Source: Marivirga arenosa
GTDB taxonomy: Bacteria; Bacteroidota; Bacteroidia; Cytophagales; Cyclobacteriaceae
Reading direction: 5' to 3'
Length of the DNA stretch: 64,000 nucleotides
Assembly (NCBI RefSeq): GCF_030503875.2
Contig: NZ_CP129968.2
Span: 3,064,001-3,128,000, forward strand
Under the pieces are notes generated by a model. That model saw nothing but the letters and a program-made list of their open reading frames with translations. It did not search any database and was not told where the DNA came from. Position 1 is the stretch's first letter; each line of letters begins with the position of its first letter. Shown here one piece after another: positions 16,666 through 24,268 of this stretch. Position numbers and translations under genes: made by a program.

Positions 16666-19092
16666 ATGAATATTAAAAATATCGCTCCTCATATTATTGC
16701 TGTAGTCGTATTTATCACAATCAATTTGATTATGTATTGGCCAATCTTTATGGAAAATAAAGGACTAAATCAAAATGATATCTTACAAGGCGCTGGTGCA
16801 AATCAAGAAATTGTTGAATACAGAGACAAAACTGGAGAAGAGGCTTTATGGACCAATGGCATGTTTAGTGGAATGCCTGCTTATCTTATAAATGTTCATT
16901 GGTCTGGTGAATTGACTTATTACATTCAAAAAGCTGTTAGCCTTTGGCTACCAAGTCCTGCAAGTCACACATTCGTGGCTATGCTAAGCTTTTATATTTT
17001 ACTATTGGTATTTAGAGTCAACCCATATCTGGCTATTGGTGGAGGATTGGTATATGGGTTAAACACATTCTTTCTTATATCTGTTGAAGCTGGCCACATC
17101 TGGAAAGTAGCTGCTATAAGCTGGATGCCTGCTGTACTTGGAGGTATAATTCTAGCTTTTAGAAAAAACTACTTATCTGCTTTTGTACTTACTTCCGTGG
17201 CAATGGCATTGGAATTACGATCTAATCACCTACAAATCACCTATTATCTACTTTTGGTAGTTCTAATATTTGGTTTGTTTCAATTGATCAGTGCGATCAG
17301 AAATAAGACATTGGCTGATTTTGGAAAAGCCATTGGAGTATTAGTTGTGGCCGTATTACTTGCTGTTAGTACTAATATTGGTAAAATCTGGACCGCTTAC
17401 GAGTATGGGCAGTTTTCTATTCGAGGACCAGCTGAGTTGACTTCTAATACCGAATCAAGCGGTGGTTTAGATAGAGATTATGCTTTTGCTTGGAGTAATG
17501 GCATTTGGGAACCTTTTACTTTTCTTATTCCGAATTTTTACGGTGGTGCCAGTCAGGAGGAAGTTTCAATGGATTCAGAACTTGCTAATGGATTAAGAGC
17601 TAGAGGAGCTGGAAGTGGACAGATAAAATCTTACCTCAAGAATATCCCCACTTATTGGGGCGATCAGCCTTTCACTAGTGGCCCCTACTATATGGGAGCC
17701 ATAGTTGTTTTTCTGTTCATTTTAGGAATAATTGTTGGTAAGAGTTCTTATAAATGGTGGTTGATTACTGCCTCTGCTTTAGGGATCGTGCTTTCATGGG
17801 GATCCAATTTTGAAGCATTTAATTACTTCATGTTTGATTATTTCCCAGGCTACAATAAATTTAGATCCGTTTCCATGACGGTGGCCATACCTTTCTTATG
17901 CATGCCTTTATTAGGTTTCCTTGGTATTAAGGAGCTGATGGAAGAAAAGGAATTTGCTGCTCGTAAAAAATTAATTAGCAGTATAGCGATAGCAGCAGGA
18001 CTTTGTGTATTCATGGTATTGATTTCTTTTATGATAGGTTTTAGAGGTGCCGTTGATGCCCAACTGGGCGGACAAGAATGGTTAGTAGAACTAATAAGAG
18101 AGCATAGAGCCAGTATGTTTCGCACTGATGCCTTCCGTTCTCTCTTTTTCATTATTGTTGCTGGTGCCATACTTTATTTTTGGAAAATGGGAAAAATTCA
18201 GCAGAAAGTAGCCATTCCAGTTTTCCTATTGGTTCTTTTGGTAGATCTTATTCCAGTAGATAAAAGATATTTGAACGATAAAAATTTTCAGCGCGATGTA
18301 AAAGGCAGTTTTTTCCAAAAGACAGAAGCTGACAAAAAGATACTACAAGATGATAGTCACTATCGGGTTCTTAATTTGAGTAATCCATTTAATGAAGCGA
18401 AGACTTCTTATTACCACTCCAGCTTAGGCGGATATCATGGGGCCAAAATGAGACGTTATCAGGATTTGATTACTTATTATTTACAATCAGAAATGAATCA
18501 AATGGTTGAAAAACTGCGAAGTGGAAATACTGATTTGAGCGAATTTGGTGTAATCAATATGTTAAATACCAAATACATCAAATTTGGAAATCAGGCAGGT
18601 CAGGTAATTCAAAATAACAATCACTTAGGCAATGCATGGTTTGTCAATGAAGTAGTGGCTGTAAATAATCCTGATGAAGAAATTGAAACTCTTTGGGTTA
18701 TAAATCCTGAAGAAAAGGCGGTTATTAACCAAAATAGATTTGACATACCGAAATCTACTTCTAGTTCAGGAAGAATCAGTCTTGAAAGCTACAGTCCTAA
18801 TGAGCTGGTATATTCTTCAAATAATAATGCTGCAGGACTAGCCGTATTTTCTGAAATATACTATCCAAAAGGATGGAAAGCCTATATAGATGGACAGGAA
18901 GCTCAAATTTTACAGGCAAATTATGTACTACGTGCGCTAGAGATTCCAGCCGGAACGCATCAAATTCGGTTCGAATTCAAGCCTGCTGCCTACTACACAG
19001 GTAATACTATCATGTGGGTAGGTTCAATTATTTTGATAATCGTACTTATTGGAGGAATTGCTTATTCATTTATTAAACCGAAAGAAGCTTGA
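16666..19092 (+). CDS. YfhO-family multispanning membrane protein
   Basis: This 808-residue integral membrane protein has about a dozen hydrophobic helices across residues 8-500, one more at the C-terminus (about 780-800), and a soluble extracytoplasmic domain at roughly 540-775. It resembles the YfhO family, GT-C-like proteins; in Bacillus and Listeria YfhO works with the GT2 enzyme CsbB to glycosylate teichoic acid using undecaprenyl-linked sugar. The N-terminal loop NDILQGAGANQEIVEYRDKTGEEALWTNGMFSGMP (abbreviated here as NDILQGAG...NGMFSGMP) carries acidic residues in the position used by GT-C enzymes. It is first in the eight-gene glycan operon and shares 4 nt with the next gene, itself a GT2. 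A role in sugar transfer at the outer face of the inner membrane is inferred. Confidence 0.75.
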   Translation: MNIKNIAPHIIAVVVFITINLIMYWPIFMENKGLNQNDILQGAGANQEIVEYRDKTGEEALWTNGMFSGMPAYLINVHWSGELTYYIQKAVSLWLPSPASHTFVAMLSFYILLLVFRVNPYLAIGGGLVYGLNTFFLISVEAGHIWKVAAISWMPAVLGGIILAFRKNYLSAFVLTSVAMALELRSNHLQITYYLLLVVLIFGLFQLISAIRNKTLADFGKAIGVLVVAVLLAVSTNIGKIWTAYEYGQFSIRGPAELTSNTESSGGLDRDYAFAWSNGIWEPFTFLIPNFYGGASQEEVSMDSELANGLRARGAGSGQIKSYLKNIPTYWGDQPFTSGPYYMGAIVVFLFILGIIVGKSSYKWWLITASALGIVLSWGSNFEAFNYFMFDYFPGYNKFRSVSMTVAIPFLCMPLLGFLGIKELMEEKEFAARKKLISSIAIAAGLCVFMVLISFMIGFRGAVDAQLGGQEWLVELIREHRASMFRTDAFRSLFFIIVAGAILYFWKMGKIQQKVAIPVFLLVLLVDLIPVDKRYLNDKNFQRDVKGSFFQKTEADKKILQDDSHYRVLNLSNPFNEAKTSYYHSSLGGYHGAKMRRYQDLITYYLQSEMNQMVEKLRSGNTDLSEFGVINMLNTKYIKFGNQAGQVIQNNNHLGNAWFVNEVVAVNNPDEEIETLWVINPEEKAVINQNRFDIPKSTSSSGRISLESYSPNELVYSSNNNAAGLAVFSEIYYPKGWKAYIDGQEAQILQANYVLRALEIPAGTHQIRFEFKPAAYYTGNTIMWVGSIILIIVLIGGIAYSFIKPKEA

Positions 19093-19985
19093 TATCAGTA
19101 ATTGTTTGTACCTACAATAGACAGGAATACATAGGCGAATGCTTAAAGCACTTAGCAAAGCAATCAGCATCAGCCGAAAAGTATGAGGTTCTTATCATTG
19201 ATAATAACAGCAGAGATCAAACAGCTGATATCAGTAAGGAATTCGTAGCCAATCATCCTGAATTGAATGTTCACTATCATTGTGAAATGAATCAGGGCCA
19301 TACCTTTGCTAGAAATAGAGGTATAACTGAAGCCAAAGGCGAAATTCTTAGTTTTATTGACGATGATGCTTTTGTAGATTATCATTTTATAGAGGCTATT
19401 GACAATTACTTCAAGCAACATGCGGAAGTAAGTGCAATAGGCGGAAAAATACTACCTGTCTATGAAGGCAAGCATCCTAAGTGGATGTCAAAATATCTAT
19501 TGACCCTGGTATCTGCATTGGATATGGGTGAGCAAGTGAGAAAATTCACTGGTGCCAAATTTCCCATCGGAGCCAATATGGCTTTTAGAGCAAAAGTTTT
19601 TGAAAAATATGGTAAATTTAATACCGATTTGGGAAGAAGAGGAAGCGAATTGGAAGGCGGAGATGAAAAAGAAGTATTCCTACGATTGAAGAGAGAAAAA
19701 GAAGAAATTCACTACGTACCGCAAGTAAAGGTAGATCATATTATACCTGAACGAAGATTAAGCATGGAATACATTAAAGGACTTGGCGTGGGAGTAGGTA
19801 CCAGTGAAAAAAGAAGGGTTGTTAAATCGGGTTTAGCTGAAGTGATTAAAAAATTCATTAGCGAAACCATTAAAGTAGGCGGAACACTTGTTCTTTTTTT
19901 TCTATACAGCCTTCAGGGAAAATTTGCACAAGCCTGGATGTTATTAAAGTTTAGGTTTTGGGTACTAAAAGGTTATTTTCAGTAA
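19089..19985 (+). CDS. Family 2 glycosyltransferase
   Basis: This 298-residue GT-A-fold transferase begins directly with the nucleotide-binding strand ISVIVCTYNR. It continues with EVLIIDNNSRDQT and the DxD-type motif FIDDDAF (about residues 94-100), then GANMAFRAKVFEKYG and the ED-like acceptor-side region GGDEKEVFLRLK. A hydrophobic helix near the C-terminus (LVLFFLYSL) probably ties it to the membrane. It starts at TTG, whose TTGA overlaps the stop of the YfhO gene; no later ATG keeps the first strand, so the rare start is credible and implies translational coupling. Donor and acceptor are unknown. It is a likely CsbB-like partner of the YfhO protein, by position only. Confidence 0.85.
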   Translation: MISVIVCTYNRQEYIGECLKHLAKQSASAEKYEVLIIDNNSRDQTADISKEFVANHPELNVHYHCEMNQGHTFARNRGITEAKGEILSFIDDDAFVDYHFIEAIDNYFKQHAEVSAIGGKILPVYEGKHPKWMSKYLLTLVSALDMGEQVRKFTGAKFPIGANMAFRAKVFEKYGKFNTDLGRRGSELEGGDEKEVFLRLKREKEEIHYVPQVKVDHIIPERRLSMEYIKGLGVGVGTSEKRRVVKSGLAEVIKKFISETIKVGGTLVLFFLYSLQGKFAQAWMLLKFRFWVLKGYFQ

Positions 19986-19991
19986 AAAACT

Positions 19992-20903
19992 ATGGTTAAA
20001 CTTAGAGATTTCATTCTGGAGGTTGGAGGTATTTTTCTCTCCATCATCAAAATCATTTTTATGTCTCGGGTTCCATTCAATTCTAAATTGGAAAAGAAGC
20101 CTGGAAAATCCCTAGTCCTATTGGGTAATGGACCTTCTTTAAATGATACTCTTAAGCAAAAAGATTTTTTTGAGGACAAAGATTTACTTTGTGTGAATTA
20201 CTTTTGTAGAACAGAAGAATTTCAAGAATTAAAACCCTCTTACTATGTTATCACTTCTTTAGAATATTTCTTTAATGAAGAAAAAGAACATTTTGCCATT
20301 GAAAGAAGACGAACCTTGGAGAGTATTGCGAAAAACACACATTGGCCGATGATTTTCTTTATTCCTGCCAAAGCAAAATCTCAGCAGGAATGGAAGTCCA
20401 TATTTAAGGATAATAAGTATATCTCTATCTATTATTTCAATACTACGCCAATATCAGGACTATCCTTTTTTACTAATTTTTGCTTCTCAAATAATTTGGG
20501 AATGCCAAGGCCCCACAACGTACTCATTCCTGCCATGATGCTAGGAATTAGGATGAGGTATGAATATTTATATGTAGCAGGCGCAGACCATAGTTGGCTA
20601 AAAGAAATATATGTAGACAGCGATAATGAAGTACTGCTTAGCCAAAAGCATTTTTACGATAACCAAGCAAAAAAACAGGAGCATTACAGAGACATGTCCG
20701 TTGCACAGCCAATGTATCATGGCGGAAGTGCTGCAACTCGTAAACTACATGAAGTAATTGAAAAGTTCTATTATACTTTCCGTTCCTACTGGAAAATCAA
20801 AAGCTACGCTGAAGATAAATCCGTAAATATTTATAATATTACTCCTGAAAGCTATATTGATGCATTTGATCGCATCGATATCACCCAAAAAAAGCAGTCA
20901 TGA
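19992..20903 (+). CDS. GNGPSL-motif protein, possible sialyltransferase-like or DUF115-like enzyme
   Basis: This 303-residue protein is not confidently assigned. Residues 39-52 read KSLVLLGNGPSLND. The GNGPSL loop is the CMP-binding signature of GT42 sialyltransferases (Cst-II type) and also occurs in DUF115/MptE-like proteins of surface-glycan loci. It is followed by DLLCVNYF, comparable to the Asn-containing second strand of those enzymes. Further on, the conserved-looking segments are PISGLSFFTNFCF, PHNVLIPAMMLGI and YVAGADHSWL. The N-terminal 25 residues are hydrophobic and may lie at the membrane. It lies 6 nt after the GT2 gene and overlaps the acyltransferase gene (ATGA). With NeuB-like and SpsF-like genes downstream, a nonulosonate transferase role is attractive but inferred. 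Confidence 0.6.
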   Translation: MVKLRDFILEVGGIFLSIIKIIFMSRVPFNSKLEKKPGKSLVLLGNGPSLNDTLKQKDFFEDKDLLCVNYFCRTEEFQELKPSYYVITSLEYFFNEEKEHFAIERRRTLESIAKNTHWPMIFFIPAKAKSQQEWKSIFKDNKYISIYYFNTTPISGLSFFTNFCFSNNLGMPRPHNVLIPAMMLGIRMRYEYLYVAGADHSWLKEIYVDSDNEVLLSQKHFYDNQAKKQEHYRDMSVAQPMYHGGSAATRKLHEVIEKFYYTFRSYWKIKSYAEDKSVNIYNITPESYIDAFDRIDITQKKQS

Positions 20904-21445
20904 GTCAACTACGAAAACATCTCAAATTCAGCTGGAAGAACAAATGGCGTGCAAAGCTCCAGAAAAGACGCTTAGGCTTTTTGGGAATTAAAGTCTTTAT
21001 TGATAAAAATGTTGAATTTCAGCGTTACCCAAAAAACATAACTATTGATTCCTATGCTGTAGTAAAAGAAGGAGCAAGAATCTGCTCTTGTAATGAAATT
21101 GCTAAAATTACGATAGGTAAAAACACTACTGTAGGCTTTCATACCTTCATTTTTGCTTCAAATAAAATAGAGATTGGCAATGATTGTTTAATTGCACCTT
21201 TTGTGTATATCGTAGATAGTGATCATCAAGCCGAGAAAGGAGAATTAATTAATCGTCAACCGAATCAAACAGCTGCTGTCAAGATTGGGAATGATGTCTG
21301 GATAGGAACTGGAGCTAAGATTTTGAAGGGGACTGAAATTGAGGATGGAGCTGTAATAGCTGCCGGAGCAGTAGTATCAGGTCATGTAAAAAGTAATGAA
21401 ATATATGGTGGCATCCCAGCCAAGAAAATAAGTGAAAGAAAATGA
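20900..21445 (+). CDS. Hexapeptide-repeat acyltransferase (left-handed beta-helix)
   Basis: This 181-residue protein of the LbetaH superfamily contains CysE/LacA/WbbJ-like O- or N-acetyltransferases. Hexapeptide repeats run from about residue 45 to 170 (ITIGKNTTVGFHTFI, IEIGNDCLIAPFVYI, VKIGNDVWIGTGAKI, TEIEDGAVIAAGAVV). The catalytic histidine is probably in VDSDHQ, and the exit GGIPAKKI is the normal end of this family. The first 35 residues are basic (KHLKFSWKNKWRAK). It overlaps its neighbours on both sides by 4 nt (ATGA). In this operon it probably acetylates a sugar nucleotide or the finished glycan. Confidence 0.85.
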   Translation: MSQLRKHLKFSWKNKWRAKLQKRRLGFLGIKVFIDKNVEFQRYPKNITIDSYAVVKEGARICSCNEIAKITIGKNTTVGFHTFIFASNKIEIGNDCLIAPFVYIVDSDHQAEKGELINRQPNQTAAVKIGNDVWIGTGAKILKGTEIEDGAVIAAGAVVSGHVKSNEIYGGIPAKKISERK

Positions 21446-22131
21446 AAGTAGGAATCATCGTTATTTGCCGTTTCAATTCTTCGCGTTTGCCCGGAAAAAT
21501 TTTAAGAGAGATAGAAGGAAAACCGCTTCTTGCCTATATTCTAGAAAGATTAAATCAATCAAAATATAATGAAAATATTGTTGTCGCAACTTCAAATCAA
21601 TCAACAGATGATCCTATTGTAGATTACTGTAAGAATAACAAAATTACTTATTTTCGAGCTGATTTAAATAATGTGAGCAAAAGATTTGCGGATTGTATGT
21701 CACACTTTAATTTTGATTATGGAATACGGATTAATGGCGATAATATCTTTACTGATGCTAATCTTGTGGATCAGGCCATCGACATAATTCTATCTCAAAA
21801 GCTTGATTTTGTTTCTAATGTAAAAGGCAGAACCTACCCTACTGGAATGAGCGTTGAAGTAGTTAATGCTGATTTCTATAAGGAACAATTAATTCAATTT
21901 ACAGAAGAACGCCATCGTGAGCATGTCACATTATACTTTTATGAAAATGAAAGGGCTGGAAAATTTCAGTTTCTCACAAATGAAGAAATGGAAGAAGCAA
22001 AGGGATTGAAGATGGCAGTGGATACAAAAGAGGATTTTAACTTTGCAAGTTCAATTATAAAAAAAATGGACAATCCCCATTATTTATATGATTGGAAATC
22101 AATCACAAAATTTTACCTGAATGAAAAATAA
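21442..22131 (+). CDS. SpsF-like cytidylyltransferase
   Basis: This 229-residue nucleotidyltransferase resembles SpsF and the CMP-KDO/CMP-sialate synthetase superfamily. The N-terminal NTP loop is IVICRFNSSRLPGKIL (about 5-20; the SpsF consensus is Q-A-R-x-x-S-x-R-L-P-G-K). Then come VVATSNQSTDDPI and RINGDNIFTD, which carries the metal-binding Asp. It would activate an acidic sugar as a CMP derivative in the cytoplasm. It overlaps the acyltransferase gene by 4 nt and the NeuB-like gene by 11 nt. The SpsE(NeuB)/SpsF pair is known from Bacillus spore-coat polysaccharide loci, supporting a shared pathway here. The true sugar is unknown. Confidence 0.82.
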   Translation: MKVGIIVICRFNSSRLPGKILREIEGKPLLAYILERLNQSKYNENIVVATSNQSTDDPIVDYCKNNKITYFRADLNNVSKRFADCMSHFNFDYGIRINGDNIFTDANLVDQAIDIILSQKLDFVSNVKGRTYPTGMSVEVVNADFYKEQLIQFTEERHREHVTLYFYENERAGKFQFLTNEEMEEAKGLKMAVDTKEDFNFASSIIKKMDNPHYLYDWKSITKFYLNEK

Positions 22132-23137
22132 TTGGAAAGGAAAAAATGGCCCTATGCTAATTGCTGAAATTGGCGGTAATCATGAAGGCGATTTCGAATA
22201 TGCTAAAAAGTTAGCCCAGTTAGCAATCGAATCAGGGGCTGATTATGTAAAATTTCAAATTTATACTGGAGATGGGTTGGTGAGCAAAGTAGAGAGTCCT
22301 GTTCGAAACGAACATTTTAAGAAATTTGAATTGACCCAATCGCAGCATATAGAATTAGCACAAATGTGTAGAAATTCAGGTGTTGGTTATACCGCTTCTG
22401 TTTGGAACTTTGATGCACTCGAATGGATAAATCCATATATGGATTTTTTTAAAGTAGGTTCAGGTGATCTAACAGCATATCCTATGTTGAGAGAGTTAGC
22501 AAAATTTGAAAAACCAATTTTGATTTCAACTGGCTTAGCAAACGAAAATGAAGTAATAGAATCAGTTGAGTTTCTCCGATCACAAAATAGCTTTTATAAA
22601 AGCAAAGAAAACATTGCAGTATTACAATGTACATCTATGTACCCTATTAAGAGTTCGGATGCTAACCTTAGGGTTATGCATAGATTTAAGGAGATATTGA
22701 ATTGTACTATAGGATATTCAGATCATACAGAAGGCAGTTATGCTATGGAAATTGCAGTAGCGATGGGTGCCGAAGTGCTAGAGTTTCATTTCACCGATGA
22801 TAGAAAAGGTAAGACTTTCAGAGACCATAAAGTATCCTTAACAAAAAATGAAGTCCAGGAATTAATTGAAAAAATTAATACCATTGAAAATTTAAAAGGA
22901 TCAGATCAAAAAGTCGTTTTACCAATTGAATTAGAAAACGGTCATGAATTATCTTTTAGAAGAGCAGTTTATCCCTCAAAAGAGATAAAAAAAGGAGAAA
23001 AATTAACTGAAGACAATTTAACAATATTACGCCCTTTGCATGGTATTGATGCTAGGGAATATGATCTCTTAATAGGAAGAAAGGTAAATCAAGATTTAGC
23101 TCCATTCCAAAAATTGAGTTGGAAATATATAGATTAA
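22121..23137 (+). CDS. NeuB/SpsE-like nonulosonic acid synthase with SAF domain
   Basis: This 338-residue enzyme of the N-acetylneuraminate synthase family condenses phosphoenolpyruvate with a hexosamine-type sugar to give a nine-carbon acid. The TIM barrel shows IAEIGGNHEGD (14-24), DYVKFQIY, KVGSGDL, ILISTGLAN and IGYSDHTEG. The C-terminal antifreeze-like SAF domain (about 275-338) carries RRAVYPSKEIKKGEKLTEDN. Two usually constant motifs differ: the EKHFT segment is EFHFT here, and GPDH is FRDH, though both metal-binding histidines are kept. This suggests a divergent substrate subgroup rather than a dead enzyme. It overlaps the SpsF-like gene by 11 nt. No NeuC-like epimerase is present in the window. 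Confidence 0.85.
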   Translation: MKNNWKGKNGPMLIAEIGGNHEGDFEYAKKLAQLAIESGADYVKFQIYTGDGLVSKVESPVRNEHFKKFELTQSQHIELAQMCRNSGVGYTASVWNFDALEWINPYMDFFKVGSGDLTAYPMLRELAKFEKPILISTGLANENEVIESVEFLRSQNSFYKSKENIAVLQCTSMYPIKSSDANLRVMHRFKEILNCTIGYSDHTEGSYAMEIAVAMGAEVLEFHFTDDRKGKTFRDHKVSLTKNEVQELIEKINTIENLKGSDQKVVLPIELENGHELSFRRAVYPSKEIKKGEKLTEDNLTILRPLHGIDAREYDLLIGRKVNQDLAPFQKLSWKYID

Positions 23138-23142
23138 AAAAT

Positions 23143-24261
23143 ATGAAATGGATGAGAATGACCCCCATGTCGGAAAAAGGGGAACGAAATAAAGAACAAT
23201 GGATTCGTACAGAAGATGAATCTGCAAAACAGTTTGATGTTGAAACCTACTTAGGTAAAAAGACAGACCTATTAGCTCTGAAAAAAAATATAGTTGAGAA
23301 ACTGAAAAAAAATCAAGCTTATTATAAAGAAAGTCGAACAGAAATATATAAACCCGAAAACACAGAGCCTGTTTCCGCCTGTCCTGTTTGTGATGAATCC
23401 TCGAAAAACACAGAGACTAAAGTAAATATTTATGGAGCAAAATATGCAATGTGTAAGAGTTGCACCCACGTTTATGTATTAGAAAGACCTTCAAAAAGTG
23501 CTATTGAAGGTTTCTATCTAAATGACATTACATATGCAGCTACCTATACAGATAAAAAAGCTGCAGAATCAAGACTAAACGCCATTGCTGTTCCTTGGTT
23601 AAAGTGGACAATGGAGGTATTTGAAAAAGCCCATGGTAGAAAGCCTGAGAGAATACTAGATGTTGGATCAGGAGCAGGGCACTTTGTAGAAGCATGCAGA
23701 AGGGAAGGATTGAAAGCAGACGGTATAGAATTAAGTCAATCAAGCAGGGACTTCTCAAAAGAAATCTGGGATATAGAATTAGATGGTAGAGATTTTCTTA
23801 AAGTGGGTAAAGATTACAATGGATACGATATCGTTACCTTCTGGGGATTATTAGAACATACACCAAATCCTTCAGCTATTTTAGAGAAGGCATATGATAT
23901 TGTTTCAAGAAGTGATGCCGGTATGGTTATTTCAAAACTTCCTAGATGGAACTCATTAAGCAGTGCTATACAGCAGTTATCAACTGATACTGTGATACGC
24001 CATTTGGATCCTATGGGGCATATCATGGCCTTTACTGACGCCTCAGCATCTGAGTTATATTATAGAAATCGATTCCGTCCAGCAGCTGCATGGTACTATG
24101 GAATGGATGTTTATGAAACATTAATGCAGATCTCAACGAAAACAGAAGCCTACGATGCCTTTACGAAAACTGGCCCTATACAGATGGAATTACAACAGTT
24201 TGTAGACGAAAATATATTTTCTGATGGTATCACCCTAGCTGGAATACCTTTTAATAATTAA
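23143..24261 (+). CDS. Zinc-ribbon SAM-dependent methyltransferase
   Basis: This class I methyltransferase has an N-terminal zinc-ribbon-like module with CPVC at about residues 80-83 and CKSC at about 107-110. The SAM-binding motif ILDVGSGAGHF lies near residue 170, and FWGLLEHTPNP is the post-II/motif IV region. This architecture is common for C-methyl- or O-methyltransferases in sugar loci. A longer frame starts at a TTG inside the preceding gene. I chose the ATG at 23143, 5 nt after the NeuB-like stop, because it avoids a 19-nt overlap and a weak start codon. The product is then 372 residues. It probably methylates a sugar or nucleotide sugar of this operon. Confidence 0.8.
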   Translation: MKWMRMTPMSEKGERNKEQWIRTEDESAKQFDVETYLGKKTDLLALKKNIVEKLKKNQAYYKESRTEIYKPENTEPVSACPVCDESSKNTETKVNIYGAKYAMCKSCTHVYVLERPSKSAIEGFYLNDITYAATYTDKKAAESRLNAIAVPWLKWTMEVFEKAHGRKPERILDVGSGAGHFVEACRREGLKADGIELSQSSRDFSKEIWDIELDGRDFLKVGKDYNGYDIVTFWGLLEHTPNPSAILEKAYDIVSRSDAGMVISKLPRWNSLSSAIQQLSTDTVIRHLDPMGHIMAFTDASASELYYRNRFRPAAAWYYGMDVYETLMQISTKTEAYDAFTKTGPIQMELQQFVDENIFSDGITLAGIPFNN

Positions 24262-24268
24262 AATAATA

